Assembly (NCBI RefSeq): GCF_030503675.1
Contig: NZ_CP129964.1
Span: forward strand, 2,480,001-2,544,000
Direction of reading: 5' to 3'
Length of the DNA: 64,000 nt
From: Lutimonas zeaxanthinifaciens
GTDB lineage: Bacteria > Bacteroidota > Bacteroidia > Flavobacteriales > Flavobacteriaceae
The notes beneath the pieces were generated by a model. That model saw only the letters and a program-made list of their open reading frames with translations, searched no databases and was not told where the DNA came from. The number at the start of each line of letters is the position of its first letter. The first letter of the stretch is position 1. The translations under genes and the position numbers were made by a program. This document shows positions 8,321 to 16,383 of the stretch, piece after piece.

Positions 8321-9595
8321 ATGAAAATTTTAAGCATTATCTTTTTTCTACTCATCTCTTTTAATTGCATGGGCCAATCCACCTATTTGCATTGCGGAAA
8401 ATTAATCGACACAAAAAACGGCAAGGTTTTAAGCGAGATGACCCTGATGGTTGACAAAAACAAGATCATCGGGATTGAAAAAGGATATGTAGACCCTCCA
8501 AACCCTAAAGATGTATTGATCAACCTGAAATCAAAAACCGTTTTACCCGGATTGATCGATATGCATGTGCATCTTGAGGGAGAGTCCAATCCGAAATCCT
8601 ACCTGCAAAAATTCACCCTGAACAACTCCGACAGAGCACTGCATGGGAGCTACTACGCCAAAAAAACCTTAATGGCCGGATTCACAACTGTGAGAGATCT
8701 GGGAGGAAGCGGAGCAAATATTTCTTTGCGAAATGCAATCAATGAAGGTTTTGTTACGGGGCCTAGAATCTATACCGCAGGAAAGGCTTTGGGAACTACC
8801 GGAGGGCATGCTGACCCCAGCAATGGGTTCCGAAAAGATTTTATGGGCGACCCTGGCCCAAAAGAAGGAGTGGTCAATGGAGTCGAGGATGCTAGAAAAG
8901 CGGTTCGACAGCGCTATAAGAACGGAGCGGACATGATTAAAATTACGGCAACAGGCGGCGTATTGAGTATGGCTAAAAACGGTCAAAACCCTCAGTTTAC
9001 CGTTGAAGAAATAAAGGCAATCTGCGAAACTGCAAAAGATTATGATATGCATGTAGCTGCTCATGCACACGGGGATGAAGGCATGCAAAGAGCCATTTTA
9101 GGAGGTGTAAAAACTATTGAACATGGGACGTTAATGAGCGAGGAAACCATGGAACTGATGAAAGAACACGATGTGTACTATGTACCAACTATTACGGCAG
9201 GAAAAGAGGTTGGTGATAAAGCTAAAATTCCCGGATATTATCCTGAAATCATCGTTCCTAAGGCTTTGGAAATTGGCCCAAAAATTCAAAACACGTTTGC
9301 TTTGGCTTACAAAAAAGGAGTCAAGATAGCCTTTGGTACGGATGCCGGGGTTTTTCCTCATGGAATCAACGGGAAAGAGTTTGGCTATATGACTGAGGTT
9401 GGAATGGATCCGATGGAAGCCATTCAGTCAGCTACTGTCACAAACGCTGAAATTCTCAAGAATCCGCTTATTGGAAGTTTAGAAAACGGAAATTATGCGG
9501 ATATCATTGCTGTTGAGGATAATCCAGTTCAAAATATCAAAACCCTTGAAAACGTCATCTTCGTCATGAAAGACGGGGTTGTTTACAAGGAATGA
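8321..9595 (+). CDS. Secreted metal-dependent amidohydrolase (imidazolonepropionase/prolidase-like)
   Basis: An exported amidohydrolase-superfamily enzyme of 424 residues. A signal peptide (residues 1-18, ending CMG before Gln) is followed by a small beta domain and the TIM barrel. Metal ligands appear in order: HVH at residues 82-84, a probable carboxylated Lys in MIKITATGG near 207, HAHGDEG, IEHGT and FGTDAG. This set is typical of the group that includes Xaa-Pro dipeptidases and organophosphate or ochratoxin hydrolases; the true substrate is not readable from sequence. The Cys before the cleavage site is not in a convincing lipobox. The gene ends 9 bp from the convergent lipoprotein gene. 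Confidence 0.88.
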   Translation: MKILSIIFFLLISFNCMGQSTYLHCGKLIDTKNGKVLSEMTLMVDKNKIIGIEKGYVDPPNPKDVLINLKSKTVLPGLIDMHVHLEGESNPKSYLQKFTLNNSDRALHGSYYAKKTLMAGFTTVRDLGGSGANISLRNAINEGFVTGPRIYTAGKALGTTGGHADPSNGFRKDFMGDPGPKEGVVNGVEDARKAVRQRYKNGADMIKITATGGVLSMAKNGQNPQFTVEEIKAICETAKDYDMHVAAHAHGDEGMQRAILGGVKTIEHGTLMSEETMELMKEHDVYYVPTITAGKEVGDKAKIPGYYPEIIVPKALEIGPKIQNTFALAYKKGVKIAFGTDAGVFPHGINGKEFGYMTEVGMDPMEAIQSATVTNAEILKNPLIGSLENGNYADIIAVEDNPVQNIKTLENVIFVMKDGVVYKE

Positions 9596-9604
9596 CAACG
9601 AGGC

Positions 9605-11125
9605 TCAGGGTTCGAAGACCATATGCTGATACGCTCCGATATCAGGGGCATCGACTCGATTTATTCCGAGCAGGTCAAATGGTACGTTCTGTGCCGTCTG
9701 AACATCTGCCTGTTCGATACAATCAGAATTCTCACCTATCATCAACTGGTTTTGATCTACATTTTTAAAATCCGCTTCCCCGTTAAAAATGTTGTCTTCG
9801 TATATTGAAGTATCTTCAAAATCATAAAGCGGATCACCTGTGGCACTTCCATTATCATTAAAACGCAACAGGCTGTTTTTAAACTTAAAATTGAAGGCTG
9901 CCCGATCATCTTTCTGAAGAATAAATTCAATATTCTGGTTTCCTTCAATAATACAATTGGTGAAATTTGCTGCAATGAGATCATTGGGGACAGTAACAAC
10001 AGAACCAGCCGAGCCGGTTTGCTGAAAATTATTAATGAGAACGGCCGGAAGCTCACGTATCCCTCCTGACCAGAAATTGCCAAATGTTGAATGCTTGAAA
10101 ATATAGATTCCTCCTGCAGTACAGGCTAGTGAAGATTGCCCGTTGTTACCGATCACAACATTTGAACCACTAATGTTCGTGGCCCTTCCCAACAACCCGA
10201 TATTGGCTGTATTGTAGATTTCCGTATTATCAATCTGTAAAGAGGGTTCTGATTCGCTCCCAATGGAATCCATCAAAATTCCTATGATATTGTTCTTTAT
10301 CAGGGCATGATTGATTCTATTTTCCTTACTTCCGGCCTTCAACCAAATTGTACCCCACTGTCCTGCTATATTTTCATAAAAAGGTTCTAACCTATCTCCT
10401 TGTATGACCACTTTTTCATCCAGGGTTCCTTCAATTTTCAAAGAGGCATTCTTTTCTACCAACAGGCCCGAATTTTCATGAAAATGAATTTGAGCACCTT
10501 TTTCTATTTTCAAGGTATTGCCAACATTGACCCCGGCATATCCATAAATGACATAGGGCTTGTCGTTTCCCCAAACGGCGTTCTCGTCTAAATAAAAACC
10601 CTCAACCCTCAACTCATCACCGTTGTCGTCAATACCCCAGACTATGGTCTCCTTAATCCCGTTTTCATCCCGCTTCGGATACAAAAAATGCGCATCCTGT
10701 ACCAAAGTAACCAGTTGCACTTCCTGAATGATATCGCCCTGATCAAAAACCACTTCATCCTCATACAACGGATTACTTACCTTGCTAAAATCAATAGTTG
10801 CCTCTACAAAAACATAGATACTGTCTTTGGGAAGTATATCAATATTCTCAAAGCTTTTACCTGACTGTCCATTGACATTTAACCTGTAAAAAGATTCAGG
10901 ACCATTTGCCAGTTTAACAGTTGGTATCCGAAGAAAATCATTACTTCTGTTATACACCTTGAACGTTCTCGTACTTGAACTTATATTCGAAAAAACAGTA
11001 TCGAGATATACTGTATCTTTTGAAAAAACGAGTTCACCGGTTGTGGGCTCTGCCTCAAAAACATCCTCAGCGCATGACTGAAAACCAAGAATAACCACAA
11101 AAACAAGGACAAGAATCCGCCACAT
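9605..11125 (-). CDS. Lipoprotein with probable right-handed beta-helix
   Basis: A 506-residue lipoprotein without an assigned function. The N-terminus has a hydrophobic signal ending in GFQSC, a lipobox, followed by acidic residues (AED), a pattern linked to surface export of lipoproteins in Bacteroidetes. An N-terminal beta-sandwich-like region (about 25-140, with paired SKDTVYLDTVFSN-like strands) precedes repeated short beta segments with Asn ladders (about 190-470), as in parallel beta-helix proteins. Its stop lies 9 bp from the convergent amidohydrolase gene and its start 4 bp after the glutaminyl cyclase gene, so it is probably cotranscribed with the cyclase. Adhesion or polysaccharide binding is possible but unproven. 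Confidence 0.75.
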   Translation of the reverse strand: MWRILVLVFVVILGFQSCAEDVFEAEPTTGELVFSKDTVYLDTVFSNISSSTRTFKVYNRSNDFLRIPTVKLANGPESFYRLNVNGQSGKSFENIDILPKDSIYVFVEATIDFSKVSNPLYEDEVVFDQGDIIQEVQLVTLVQDAHFLYPKRDENGIKETIVWGIDDNGDELRVEGFYLDENAVWGNDKPYVIYGYAGVNVGNTLKIEKGAQIHFHENSGLLVEKNASLKIEGTLDEKVVIQGDRLEPFYENIAGQWGTIWLKAGSKENRINHALIKNNIIGILMDSIGSESEPSLQIDNTEIYNTANIGLLGRATNISGSNVVIGNNGQSSLACTAGGIYIFKHSTFGNFWSGGIRELPAVLINNFQQTGSAGSVVTVPNDLIAANFTNCIIEGNQNIEFILQKDDRAAFNFKFKNSLLRFNDNGSATGDPLYDFEDTSIYEDNIFNGEADFKNVDQNQLMIGENSDCIEQADVQTAQNVPFDLLGINRVDAPDIGAYQHMVFEP

Positions 11126-11129
11126 AAAC

Positions 11130-12146
11130 TTATTTCTCTTTTATTTTGATTTCGAATACTTTATTCCAGTTTTTACCGGTTACGAACAATCGATCATTTT
11201 GTTCATCATAGGCGATACCATTTAATACATTATCCTCCCCTTTTTGCCCGGCTTTTGCCTGTAAACCTTTTAAACTGACTATACCCTCAATGGCACCATT
11301 TTCCGGATTTACGATCAATATAGAATTTTGTTGCCAAATATTGGCATAGATCTTACCATTTACAAACTCGAGTTCGTTTAATTTTTCTGCTTTCCTTTTG
11401 TCGGTGTAGGTTTCTATATATGAAACTTCCTTCAAACTTTCAGGGTCAAGAAACCACATTCGTTCAGAACCATCTGTTTTAATGAGCATTTTATCGTTAT
11501 GTGCAAGACCCCAGCCCTCTTTACTTTTTCCGTACTCAAAAGTTTTTTCGAGCTCAAAAGTTTCAAGATCATAAATAAATCCGATCTTCTTCCTCCAGGT
11601 AAGCTGATAAATTTTTCCATCTTTTATAGTCATACCTTCACCAAAATATTGCCTGTCCAGATCTATTTTTTTCAAAACCTTACCTGTTTCAATTTCAACT
11701 TTTCTCAATGAAGATCTTCCATTCTGCCCTGTACTCTCATAAAAATATCCATCGTGATAGACAAAACCCTGGGTAAAAGCCTGATCATCATGTGGAAAGT
11801 CTTGAATTACCTCAAAGGTATATACCTCAGGGGGGCTGTCATTTAAGAAATAGATCGTGTTATTCAATTGCCTTTTTTTCCCCTCAAAGTAAACTTCGGC
11901 AGAAAGTGCCTGTTTACCTAATTTAAATCCGCTAATATCAAAAGACTCATGATTGTCAATCATTTTCCCGTTGATGAAATACCTTACGGAATCAATGGGG
12001 TTACCTCCTTTTTCATTAACGCTGATTTTTAAGGCTTTATTTATCTTAATCGTTTTGGGTGAATCGAACTTCAATTGATATTTATTGCCGCATCCTATGA
12101 AAAGTAGTAGGGATACAGAGACAATAATCGAAGCAATTTTACTCAT
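11130..12146 (-). CDS. Glutaminyl-peptide cyclotransferase lipoprotein
   Basis: A five-bladed beta-propeller glutaminyl cyclase (plant/papaya-type family), which turns N-terminal Gln into pyroglutamate. The family core starts near residue 105: FTQGFVYHDGYFYESTGQ, then FGEGMT, QLTWR, GWGLAHN, LNELEF, ANIWQQN and a final NGIAYD. The first 20 residues are a lipoprotein signal ending FIGC, so the enzyme is probably periplasmic and membrane-anchored. An extra N-terminal domain of about 80 residues, probably immunoglobulin-like, precedes the propeller. Several exported proteins in this window carry Gln at the mature N-terminus and are candidate substrates. It is followed after 4 bp by the beta-helix lipoprotein gene. 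Confidence 0.9.
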   Translation of the reverse strand: MSKIASIIVSVSLLLFIGCGNKYQLKFDSPKTIKINKALKISVNEKGGNPIDSVRYFINGKMIDNHESFDISGFKLGKQALSAEVYFEGKKRQLNNTIYFLNDSPPEVYTFEVIQDFPHDDQAFTQGFVYHDGYFYESTGQNGRSSLRKVEIETGKVLKKIDLDRQYFGEGMTIKDGKIYQLTWRKKIGFIYDLETFELEKTFEYGKSKEGWGLAHNDKMLIKTDGSERMWFLDPESLKEVSYIETYTDKRKAEKLNELEFVNGKIYANIWQQNSILIVNPENGAIEGIVSLKGLQAKAGQKGEDNVLNGIAYDEQNDRLFVTGKNWNKVFEIKIKEK

Positions 12147-12182
12147 ATTATTATTTTTTTACTTAAAATAACTAAAATATTG

Positions 12183-12212
12183 TTTGAGATTTAAAAATAA
12201 TATTTAAATTTG
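12183..12212 (+). promoter_or_regulatory. Bacteroidetes-type promoter of rpmE2
   Basis: TTTG at 12183-12186 and TAAATTTG at 12205-12212 are separated by 18 bp, a near-perfect match to the Bacteroidetes -33/-7 promoter. Transcription would start near 12218, giving a leader of about 65 bases before the L31 gene. Confidence 0.75.
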
Positions 12213-12221
12213 CACTCTCAA

Positions 12222-12255
12222 ATTCGGCAGGTGCTGAATCTTCTTTTAAGAGAAG
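12222..12255 (+). promoter_or_regulatory. Two-hairpin leader of the L31 mRNA
   Basis: ATTCGGCA (12222-12229) pairs with TGCTGAAT (12232-12239) with one G-U wobble. A second small hairpin, CTTCT/AGAAG, follows at 12240-12255. Both lie between the predicted start of transcription and the L31 start codon. This could be an autoregulatory ribosomal-protein leader; that is inference from position and pairing only. Confidence 0.4.
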
Positions 12256-12284
12256 CGAAAGTATAAAATTTAAATGAGTTAACG

Positions 12285-12536
12285 ATGAGAAAAGGAATAC
12301 ATCCGGAAAATTATAGAATGGTAGCGTTTAAAGACATGTCTAACGGAGATGTTTTTTTAACTAAATCAACTGCCAATTCAAAAGAAACTATCGATGTAGA
12401 TGGAGTTGAATACCCGTTGATCAAATTGGAGATCTCACGTACCTCACATCCATATTACACAGGTAAAATGAAATTGGTCGATTCTGCAGGTAGAATTGAC
12501 AAGTTCAAATCTAAATATGCTAAATTCAAGAAATAA
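12285..12536 (+). CDS. rpmE2: 50S ribosomal protein L31, type B
   Basis: Ribosomal protein bL31 of 83 residues. The opening MRKGIHPENYRMVAFKDMS and the later ISRTSHPYYTGK followed by a Lys-rich end are characteristic of type B L31. The zinc-binding cysteines of the other L31 form are absent (there is no Cys in the protein), so this is the zinc-independent paralogue class. It appears to be a single-gene transcript, with its own promoter at 12183-12212, a structured leader and a strong terminator right after the stop. No second L31 gene is present in the window. Bacteroidetes usually carry this form as their only L31, so it is not necessarily a zinc-starvation gene. Confidence 0.97.
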   Translation: MRKGIHPENYRMVAFKDMSNGDVFLTKSTANSKETIDVDGVEYPLIKLEISRTSHPYYTGKMKLVDSAGRIDKFKSKYAKFKK

Positions 12537-12559
12537 GAATTTAGATTTTACAAACTGAT

Positions 12560-12595
12560 AAAAGCCCTTTTGACATCAAAAGGGCTTTTTTTATA
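12560..12595 (+). terminator. Terminator of rpmE2
   Basis: AAAGCCCTTTTGA (12561-12573) pairs with TCAAAAGGGCTTT across a two-base gap and is followed by T residues, 25 bp after the L31 stop. Confidence 0.9.
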
Positions 12596-12652
12596 TCATG
12601 GTTTCCGGTGGTTTTTATCAACAAATCCGGGTATATTTATACACATTGTTAG

Positions 12653-12901
12653 GAAAGTTTTACGTCTCCGGACAGTAATGATGACTTTTTACTGATTCTA
12701 TATCCTCAGAATGATTACCTGCCAAGAGAAGAAAAATTGGTAAACGCTTGTTACCAGCTCATAGGAGAAGTTTCGGAGTTAGTTGCCGAACATACTAAAA
12801 AACCTGAAGTTAAACTTCATGGAATAAGCCGCTTTTTCAACATTGATAAAATAAAAGTTGGAAAATTTGCTATGATGTTTTCTTTTCTATTTGTATCGTA
12901 A
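12653..12901 (+). pseudogene. Decayed coding remnant, family not recognised
   Basis: Between the L31 terminator and the NUDIX gene lies a frame open for 83 codons from the stop at 12650-12652 to TAA at 12899-12901. It has no ATG or GTG near its start. It reads as protein-like sequence, for example YPQNDYLPREEKLVNACYQL then GEVSELVAEHTKKPEVKLHG, with sensible codon use. A strong terminator follows 30 bp after the stop, as expected for a real gene end. I therefore read it as the 3' remnant of a gene that lost its beginning. I do not recognise the family. A functional small protein with an unusual start is the alternative. Confidence 0.4.
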
Positions 12902-12931
12902 AAACTATTTCCAACATAAATAATTAATTGA

Positions 12932-12961
12932 GATGACCGGTTTAGCCGGTCATTTTTTTTA
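12932..12961 (+). terminator. Terminator after the coding remnant
   Basis: ATGACCGG (12933-12940) pairs with CCGGTCAT (12945-12952) around TTTAG and is followed by at least eight T. It ends about 25 bp before the NUDIX start codon, so that gene must have its own promoter or rely on read-through. Confidence 0.85.
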
Positions 12962-12986
12962 ATTTTATACCTTAATTTTATCCAAG

Positions 12987-13421
12987 ATGAGCAAAATTTA
13001 CAGACAGGCTGTCATGGCTGTAATCATAAACGAGGAGGCCAAAGTTCTCATTGGATATTCTCCAAGAGATAAAAGTTATAAATTCCCGCAGGGCGGGCTC
13101 GAGGCTGATGAAGATCTACTTACGGGAATAACAAGAGAATTAAAAGAAGAATTGAATTACCTCTTACACGAAGATCACGTATTGGAAGTTTATCAGGAAA
13201 AAGTTCGTTATCCGTTTCCTCCCGATTGCCACCCGTTGTATATGGGCCAGGAACTATCCATTGTAAAAATAAAACATCGACAAGAGGCAGAAACCATTCC
13301 TCAAGATGATGAATTTGACCGTTTACTCTGGATAAAACCCAAGGAAATAAGCTCTTACAATTATGAATATCGTTCGGAAGCGTATAAAAGGGCCCTCGAA
13401 ATTTGTGGCCTGATTCTTTAG
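12987..13421 (+). CDS. NUDIX hydrolase, RppH-like
   Basis: A 144-residue NUDIX hydrolase. The NUDIX box is complete: GGLEADE, seven residues, then RELKEEL at about residues 34-55, with the Glu residues that bind metal. The preceding KFPQGG is the motif seen in RNA 5'-pyrophosphohydrolase (RppH) and dinucleoside polyphosphate hydrolases, so removal of pyrophosphate from mRNA 5' ends or cleavage of Ap4A are the best guesses. The N-terminal YRQAVMAVIIN also fits that group. The gene overlaps the end of the convergent bshC gene by 4 bp, both stop codons lying inside the overlap. Specificity within NUDIX enzymes is not certain from sequence. Confidence 0.85.
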   Translation: MSKIYRQAVMAVIINEEAKVLIGYSPRDKSYKFPQGGLEADEDLLTGITRELKEELNYLLHEDHVLEVYQEKVRYPFPPDCHPLYMGQELSIVKIKHRQEAETIPQDDEFDRLLWIKPKEISSYNYEYRSEAYKRALEICGLIL

Positions 13422-15013
13422 GGCCTGATGACATCAAACTCCAGTCCTAAGGGATCAAGGCAATCTGCCAGCAAAGGAATCAGATCATCTCCGTATAATT
13501 CATAAAACTCAGAAAAATTGGCCTCTCGCTCCTGAAGGTTCGATTTAGGAAACAATTGTTCCTTTAAACCAGCGATACGATCAACAATTTCAGCATATTT
13601 TCTTTTTTGGGCCTTTAAAAGGCGTTTCTCCAATTTTTCCAGTCCGTTCAATTGTTTTTTCTCCTGCGCGAGCACCGCCCCGCTAAAGGATTTATCCGTT
13701 TTATCAGATAGAGCCTTAAGCTCAATAAACATCTGGTTTAGTACCTTTTTCTCTTTTGAAAAGTCAATTTCTATATCAGAAATTTGTTTTACTTTATTTT
13801 TAATCAATTGATTCTGATCCAAAAAGATCTCATAAAGCTCAATACCTAAGATATCCATTTTACGCTCGTATTTGGAATCGAGAAGGAGTACTGAATTTCT
13901 TAATAACAGAATAGGAAAAGGCACCTCAACTTCATTAAAACACCCTTTTAACTGCATCCAATAGGCCATCTCTCCTCCCCCGCCAATATAACAAAGGTTT
14001 GGCAGGATCACCTCCTGATAAAGTGGCCGCATTAAAACGTTTGGACTAAACTTTTCCGGGTGTTCCCGGACCATCTTAAGAAAAACTTCTTTTTTAAAAA
14101 CCAGATCCGTGTTGTTTATATGGAATTCATCATTTTCAATTAAAATCCGTTCTCTGAGGCCCTCATCCAGATAAAAAAGATTGATCTCTCTTGGATTCAC
14201 CTGAATCGGATAATTCAACGAAAGGCTTTCGTTCGTTTTGGAAACTGTATTAAAGCAATTGTTTTCAAGCAATTCCTTTTCAATAAATGGAACAAAAAGG
14301 TTCTTTAAACCCGGATCATCTCCATCCACAATGACCAGTCCATAGGCCGCAAAAAGTTCATTGGCCAGGTATCTTGTTGCTTCAGTCAACGTTTTCTGCT
14401 CCAGGTAGGCCTCACGAAACAAGTTCTTGAGCCTTTTCGCATTGGATCCTTTTCCAAAATTTTCTTCAATTAAATCATAAACAGCATCCAGTCCCTCCGT
14501 TGATAGTTTACCCACGGCACCACCCGGTTCACGATCCCATTTAATCTTCTTCCCTTTATAATTGAAATACTTTATTTCCTCAAAATCGTGATCTTCAGTT
14601 GCCATCCAGTAAACAGGCACAAAATTGTTCTCAGGAAATTCCGACTTCAATCGCCTGGTCAGATTTATGACCGAAATTATTTTATACAAGAAGTAAAGCG
14701 GGCCCGTAAACAGATTCAGCTGATGGCCTGTTGTAATAGTAAAAGTATTCTCATTTTTGAGCAATTCTAAATTGTCTGAAGTTAATTCAGAAAGCTTCAC
14801 CCCCTTGTATTGTTCGATAAGGCAACTATGAAGGACAATTCTGTTATCCTTGCTGAATGACCCTCCTTTTTCCTTGATCTGAGCCCTGAATCCAACGATA
14901 TTAGGAAAGTTGTTGTAATATGCATTCACCTTTTCATTTTGATCAAGGTAATCGCACATTAATTTTGAAAAATATCCGGTATCCTTAAAGTGAATCGTTG
15001 AATGTTGTCTCAA
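13418..15013 (-). CDS. bshC: Bacillithiol biosynthesis cysteine-adding enzyme BshC
   Basis: Putative last enzyme of bacillithiol synthesis, joining cysteine to glucosaminyl malate. Family hallmarks include TGYFSKL at the start, TTGHQLNLFTGPLYFLYKI near residue 95, VPVYWMATEDHDFEEI near 133 and PLYQEVILPNLCYIGGGGE in the middle, followed by a coiled coil (about 400-490). Length (531) is normal. Translation appears to start at TTG (15011-15013), because the conserved TGYFSKL lies upstream of the first ATG. The gene follows rimO after 56 bp on the same strand and overlaps the NUDIX gene tail-to-tail by 4 bp. Bacillithiol is the main low-molecular-weight thiol in many Bacteroidetes; bshA and bshB are not in the window. 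Confidence 0.93.
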   Translation of the reverse strand: MRQHSTIHFKDTGYFSKLMCDYLDQNEKVNAYYNNFPNIVGFRAQIKEKGGSFSKDNRIVLHSCLIEQYKGVKLSELTSDNLELLKNENTFTITTGHQLNLFTGPLYFLYKIISVINLTRRLKSEFPENNFVPVYWMATEDHDFEEIKYFNYKGKKIKWDREPGGAVGKLSTEGLDAVYDLIEENFGKGSNAKRLKNLFREAYLEQKTLTEATRYLANELFAAYGLVIVDGDDPGLKNLFVPFIEKELLENNCFNTVSKTNESLSLNYPIQVNPREINLFYLDEGLRERILIENDEFHINNTDLVFKKEVFLKMVREHPEKFSPNVLMRPLYQEVILPNLCYIGGGGEMAYWMQLKGCFNEVEVPFPILLLRNSVLLLDSKYERKMDILGIELYEIFLDQNQLIKNKVKQISDIEIDFSKEKKVLNQMFIELKALSDKTDKSFSGAVLAQEKKQLNGLEKLEKRLLKAQKRKYAEIVDRIAGLKEQLFPKSNLQEREANFSEFYELYGDDLIPLLADCLDPLGLEFDVIRP

Positions 15014-15069
15014 TGAATTGAAGTTTTTAGTAAAAATACATCTTTTTTGAGTTTGACAAAGTTTCTTTT

Positions 15070-16380
15070 TTAAGCCGGATTACCGTAAAGGTCGAAATCT
15101 GTTGCTTCTGTAATGGTAATATCTATGAACTGACCTATTTGCAGATAGTATTTGGTGGCATCAACAATAACATTATTATCTACATCGGGGCTATCGAACT
15201 CCGTCCTGCCGATAAAATAATTTCCCTCTTTCCTGTCGAATATGCATTTGAAAGTTTTACCCACTTTTTCCTGATTCAGGTCGAAAGATATTTGTCCCTG
15301 GATCTCCATAAGTTCTCCGACTCGTTTTTCTTTTTCCTCTTCAGAAACGTTATCGTCCAGTAAATAGGCATGTGTATTTTCTTCATGAGAATAGGTAAAA
15401 CAACCCATTCTTTCAAACCGCACATTCTTAACAAATTCTTTTAACTCTTCAAACTGAGCCCTGGTTTCGCCGGGATAACCCGCAATAAATGTGGTCCTGA
15501 TGGCCATATCGGGTACAGCTTCTCTGAACTTTCGGATCAGGTCAGTTGTTTTTTCTGCACTCGTTCCTCTTCGCATGGACTTTAAAAGATCAGAATTTAT
15601 GTGCTGCAAAGGAATATCCAGATAATTGCACACTTTCGCCTCAGATCTCATTACATCAAGTACATCCAAAGGAAAACCTGTAGGAAAAGCATAATGCAAG
15701 CGGATCCATTCAATTCCTTCGACCTTCACCAAAGCTCTAAGGAGTTTTGCCAAAGCTCTTTCTTTATAAAGATCAAGTCCGTAATACGTGAGATCCTGCG
15801 CGATCAGAATAAGTTCTTTGACGCCATTGGATGCCAGATTTTCAGCTTCTTCCACCAAATGCTCTATGGGAGTAGATTTATGGCCTCCTCTCATGAGAGG
15901 GATGGCACAAAATGAACAGGGTCTGTCACAACCTTCAGCAATTTTTAAATAAGCATAATGTTTTGGGGTCGTGGTTAATCGTTCTCCGAGAAGCTCATGT
16001 TTATAATCGGCCTCAAGGGCCTTCAACAAGTTTGGAAGGTCATGGGTTCCAAAATACTGGTCTACATCGGTTATTTCCTTTTCAAGATCAGGCTTATAGC
16101 GCTCTGACAAACATCCTGTAACAAAAACTTTGTCTACCTCTCCTGCTTCCTTTTTATCAACGTAGTGTAAGATTGTGTTTACAGATTCCTCTTTTGCCTT
16201 TCCAATAAAACCACAGGTATTAATAACAACGATATTTCCGTCATCATTTACATCTTCATGAACAACCTCCTTATCATTTGCTTTCAACTGGCCCATAAGG
16301 ACCTCACTGTCATAAACATTTTTAGAACAACCCAACGTAACCACATTGATCTTGTTTTTTTTGGCAGACTTCGTCCTCAT
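15070..16380 (-). CDS. rimO: Ribosomal protein S12 methylthiotransferase RimO
   Basis: Radical-SAM enzyme that adds a methylthio group to an Asp of ribosomal protein S12. It has the three expected parts: an N-terminal UPF0004 domain starting VVTLGCSKNVYDSE with further cluster-binding Cys residues, the radical-SAM domain with CDRPCSFC (CxxxCxxC) near residue 152, and a C-terminal TRAM domain. The long IAQDLTYYGLDLY segment and RMGCFTYSHEENT are RimO-specific compared with MiaB. The start codon is 3 bp after the ftsY stop, so the two are cotranscribed. Size, 436 residues, is normal. Confidence 0.96.
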   Translation of the reverse strand: MRTKSAKKNKINVVTLGCSKNVYDSEVLMGQLKANDKEVVHEDVNDDGNIVVINTCGFIGKAKEESVNTILHYVDKKEAGEVDKVFVTGCLSERYKPDLEKEITDVDQYFGTHDLPNLLKALEADYKHELLGERLTTTPKHYAYLKIAEGCDRPCSFCAIPLMRGGHKSTPIEHLVEEAENLASNGVKELILIAQDLTYYGLDLYKERALAKLLRALVKVEGIEWIRLHYAFPTGFPLDVLDVMRSEAKVCNYLDIPLQHINSDLLKSMRRGTSAEKTTDLIRKFREAVPDMAIRTTFIAGYPGETRAQFEELKEFVKNVRFERMGCFTYSHEENTHAYLLDDNVSEEEKEKRVGELMEIQGQISFDLNQEKVGKTFKCIFDRKEGNYFIGRTEFDSPDVDNNVIVDATKYYLQIGQFIDITITEATDFDLYGNPA

Positions 16381-16383
16381 ATA

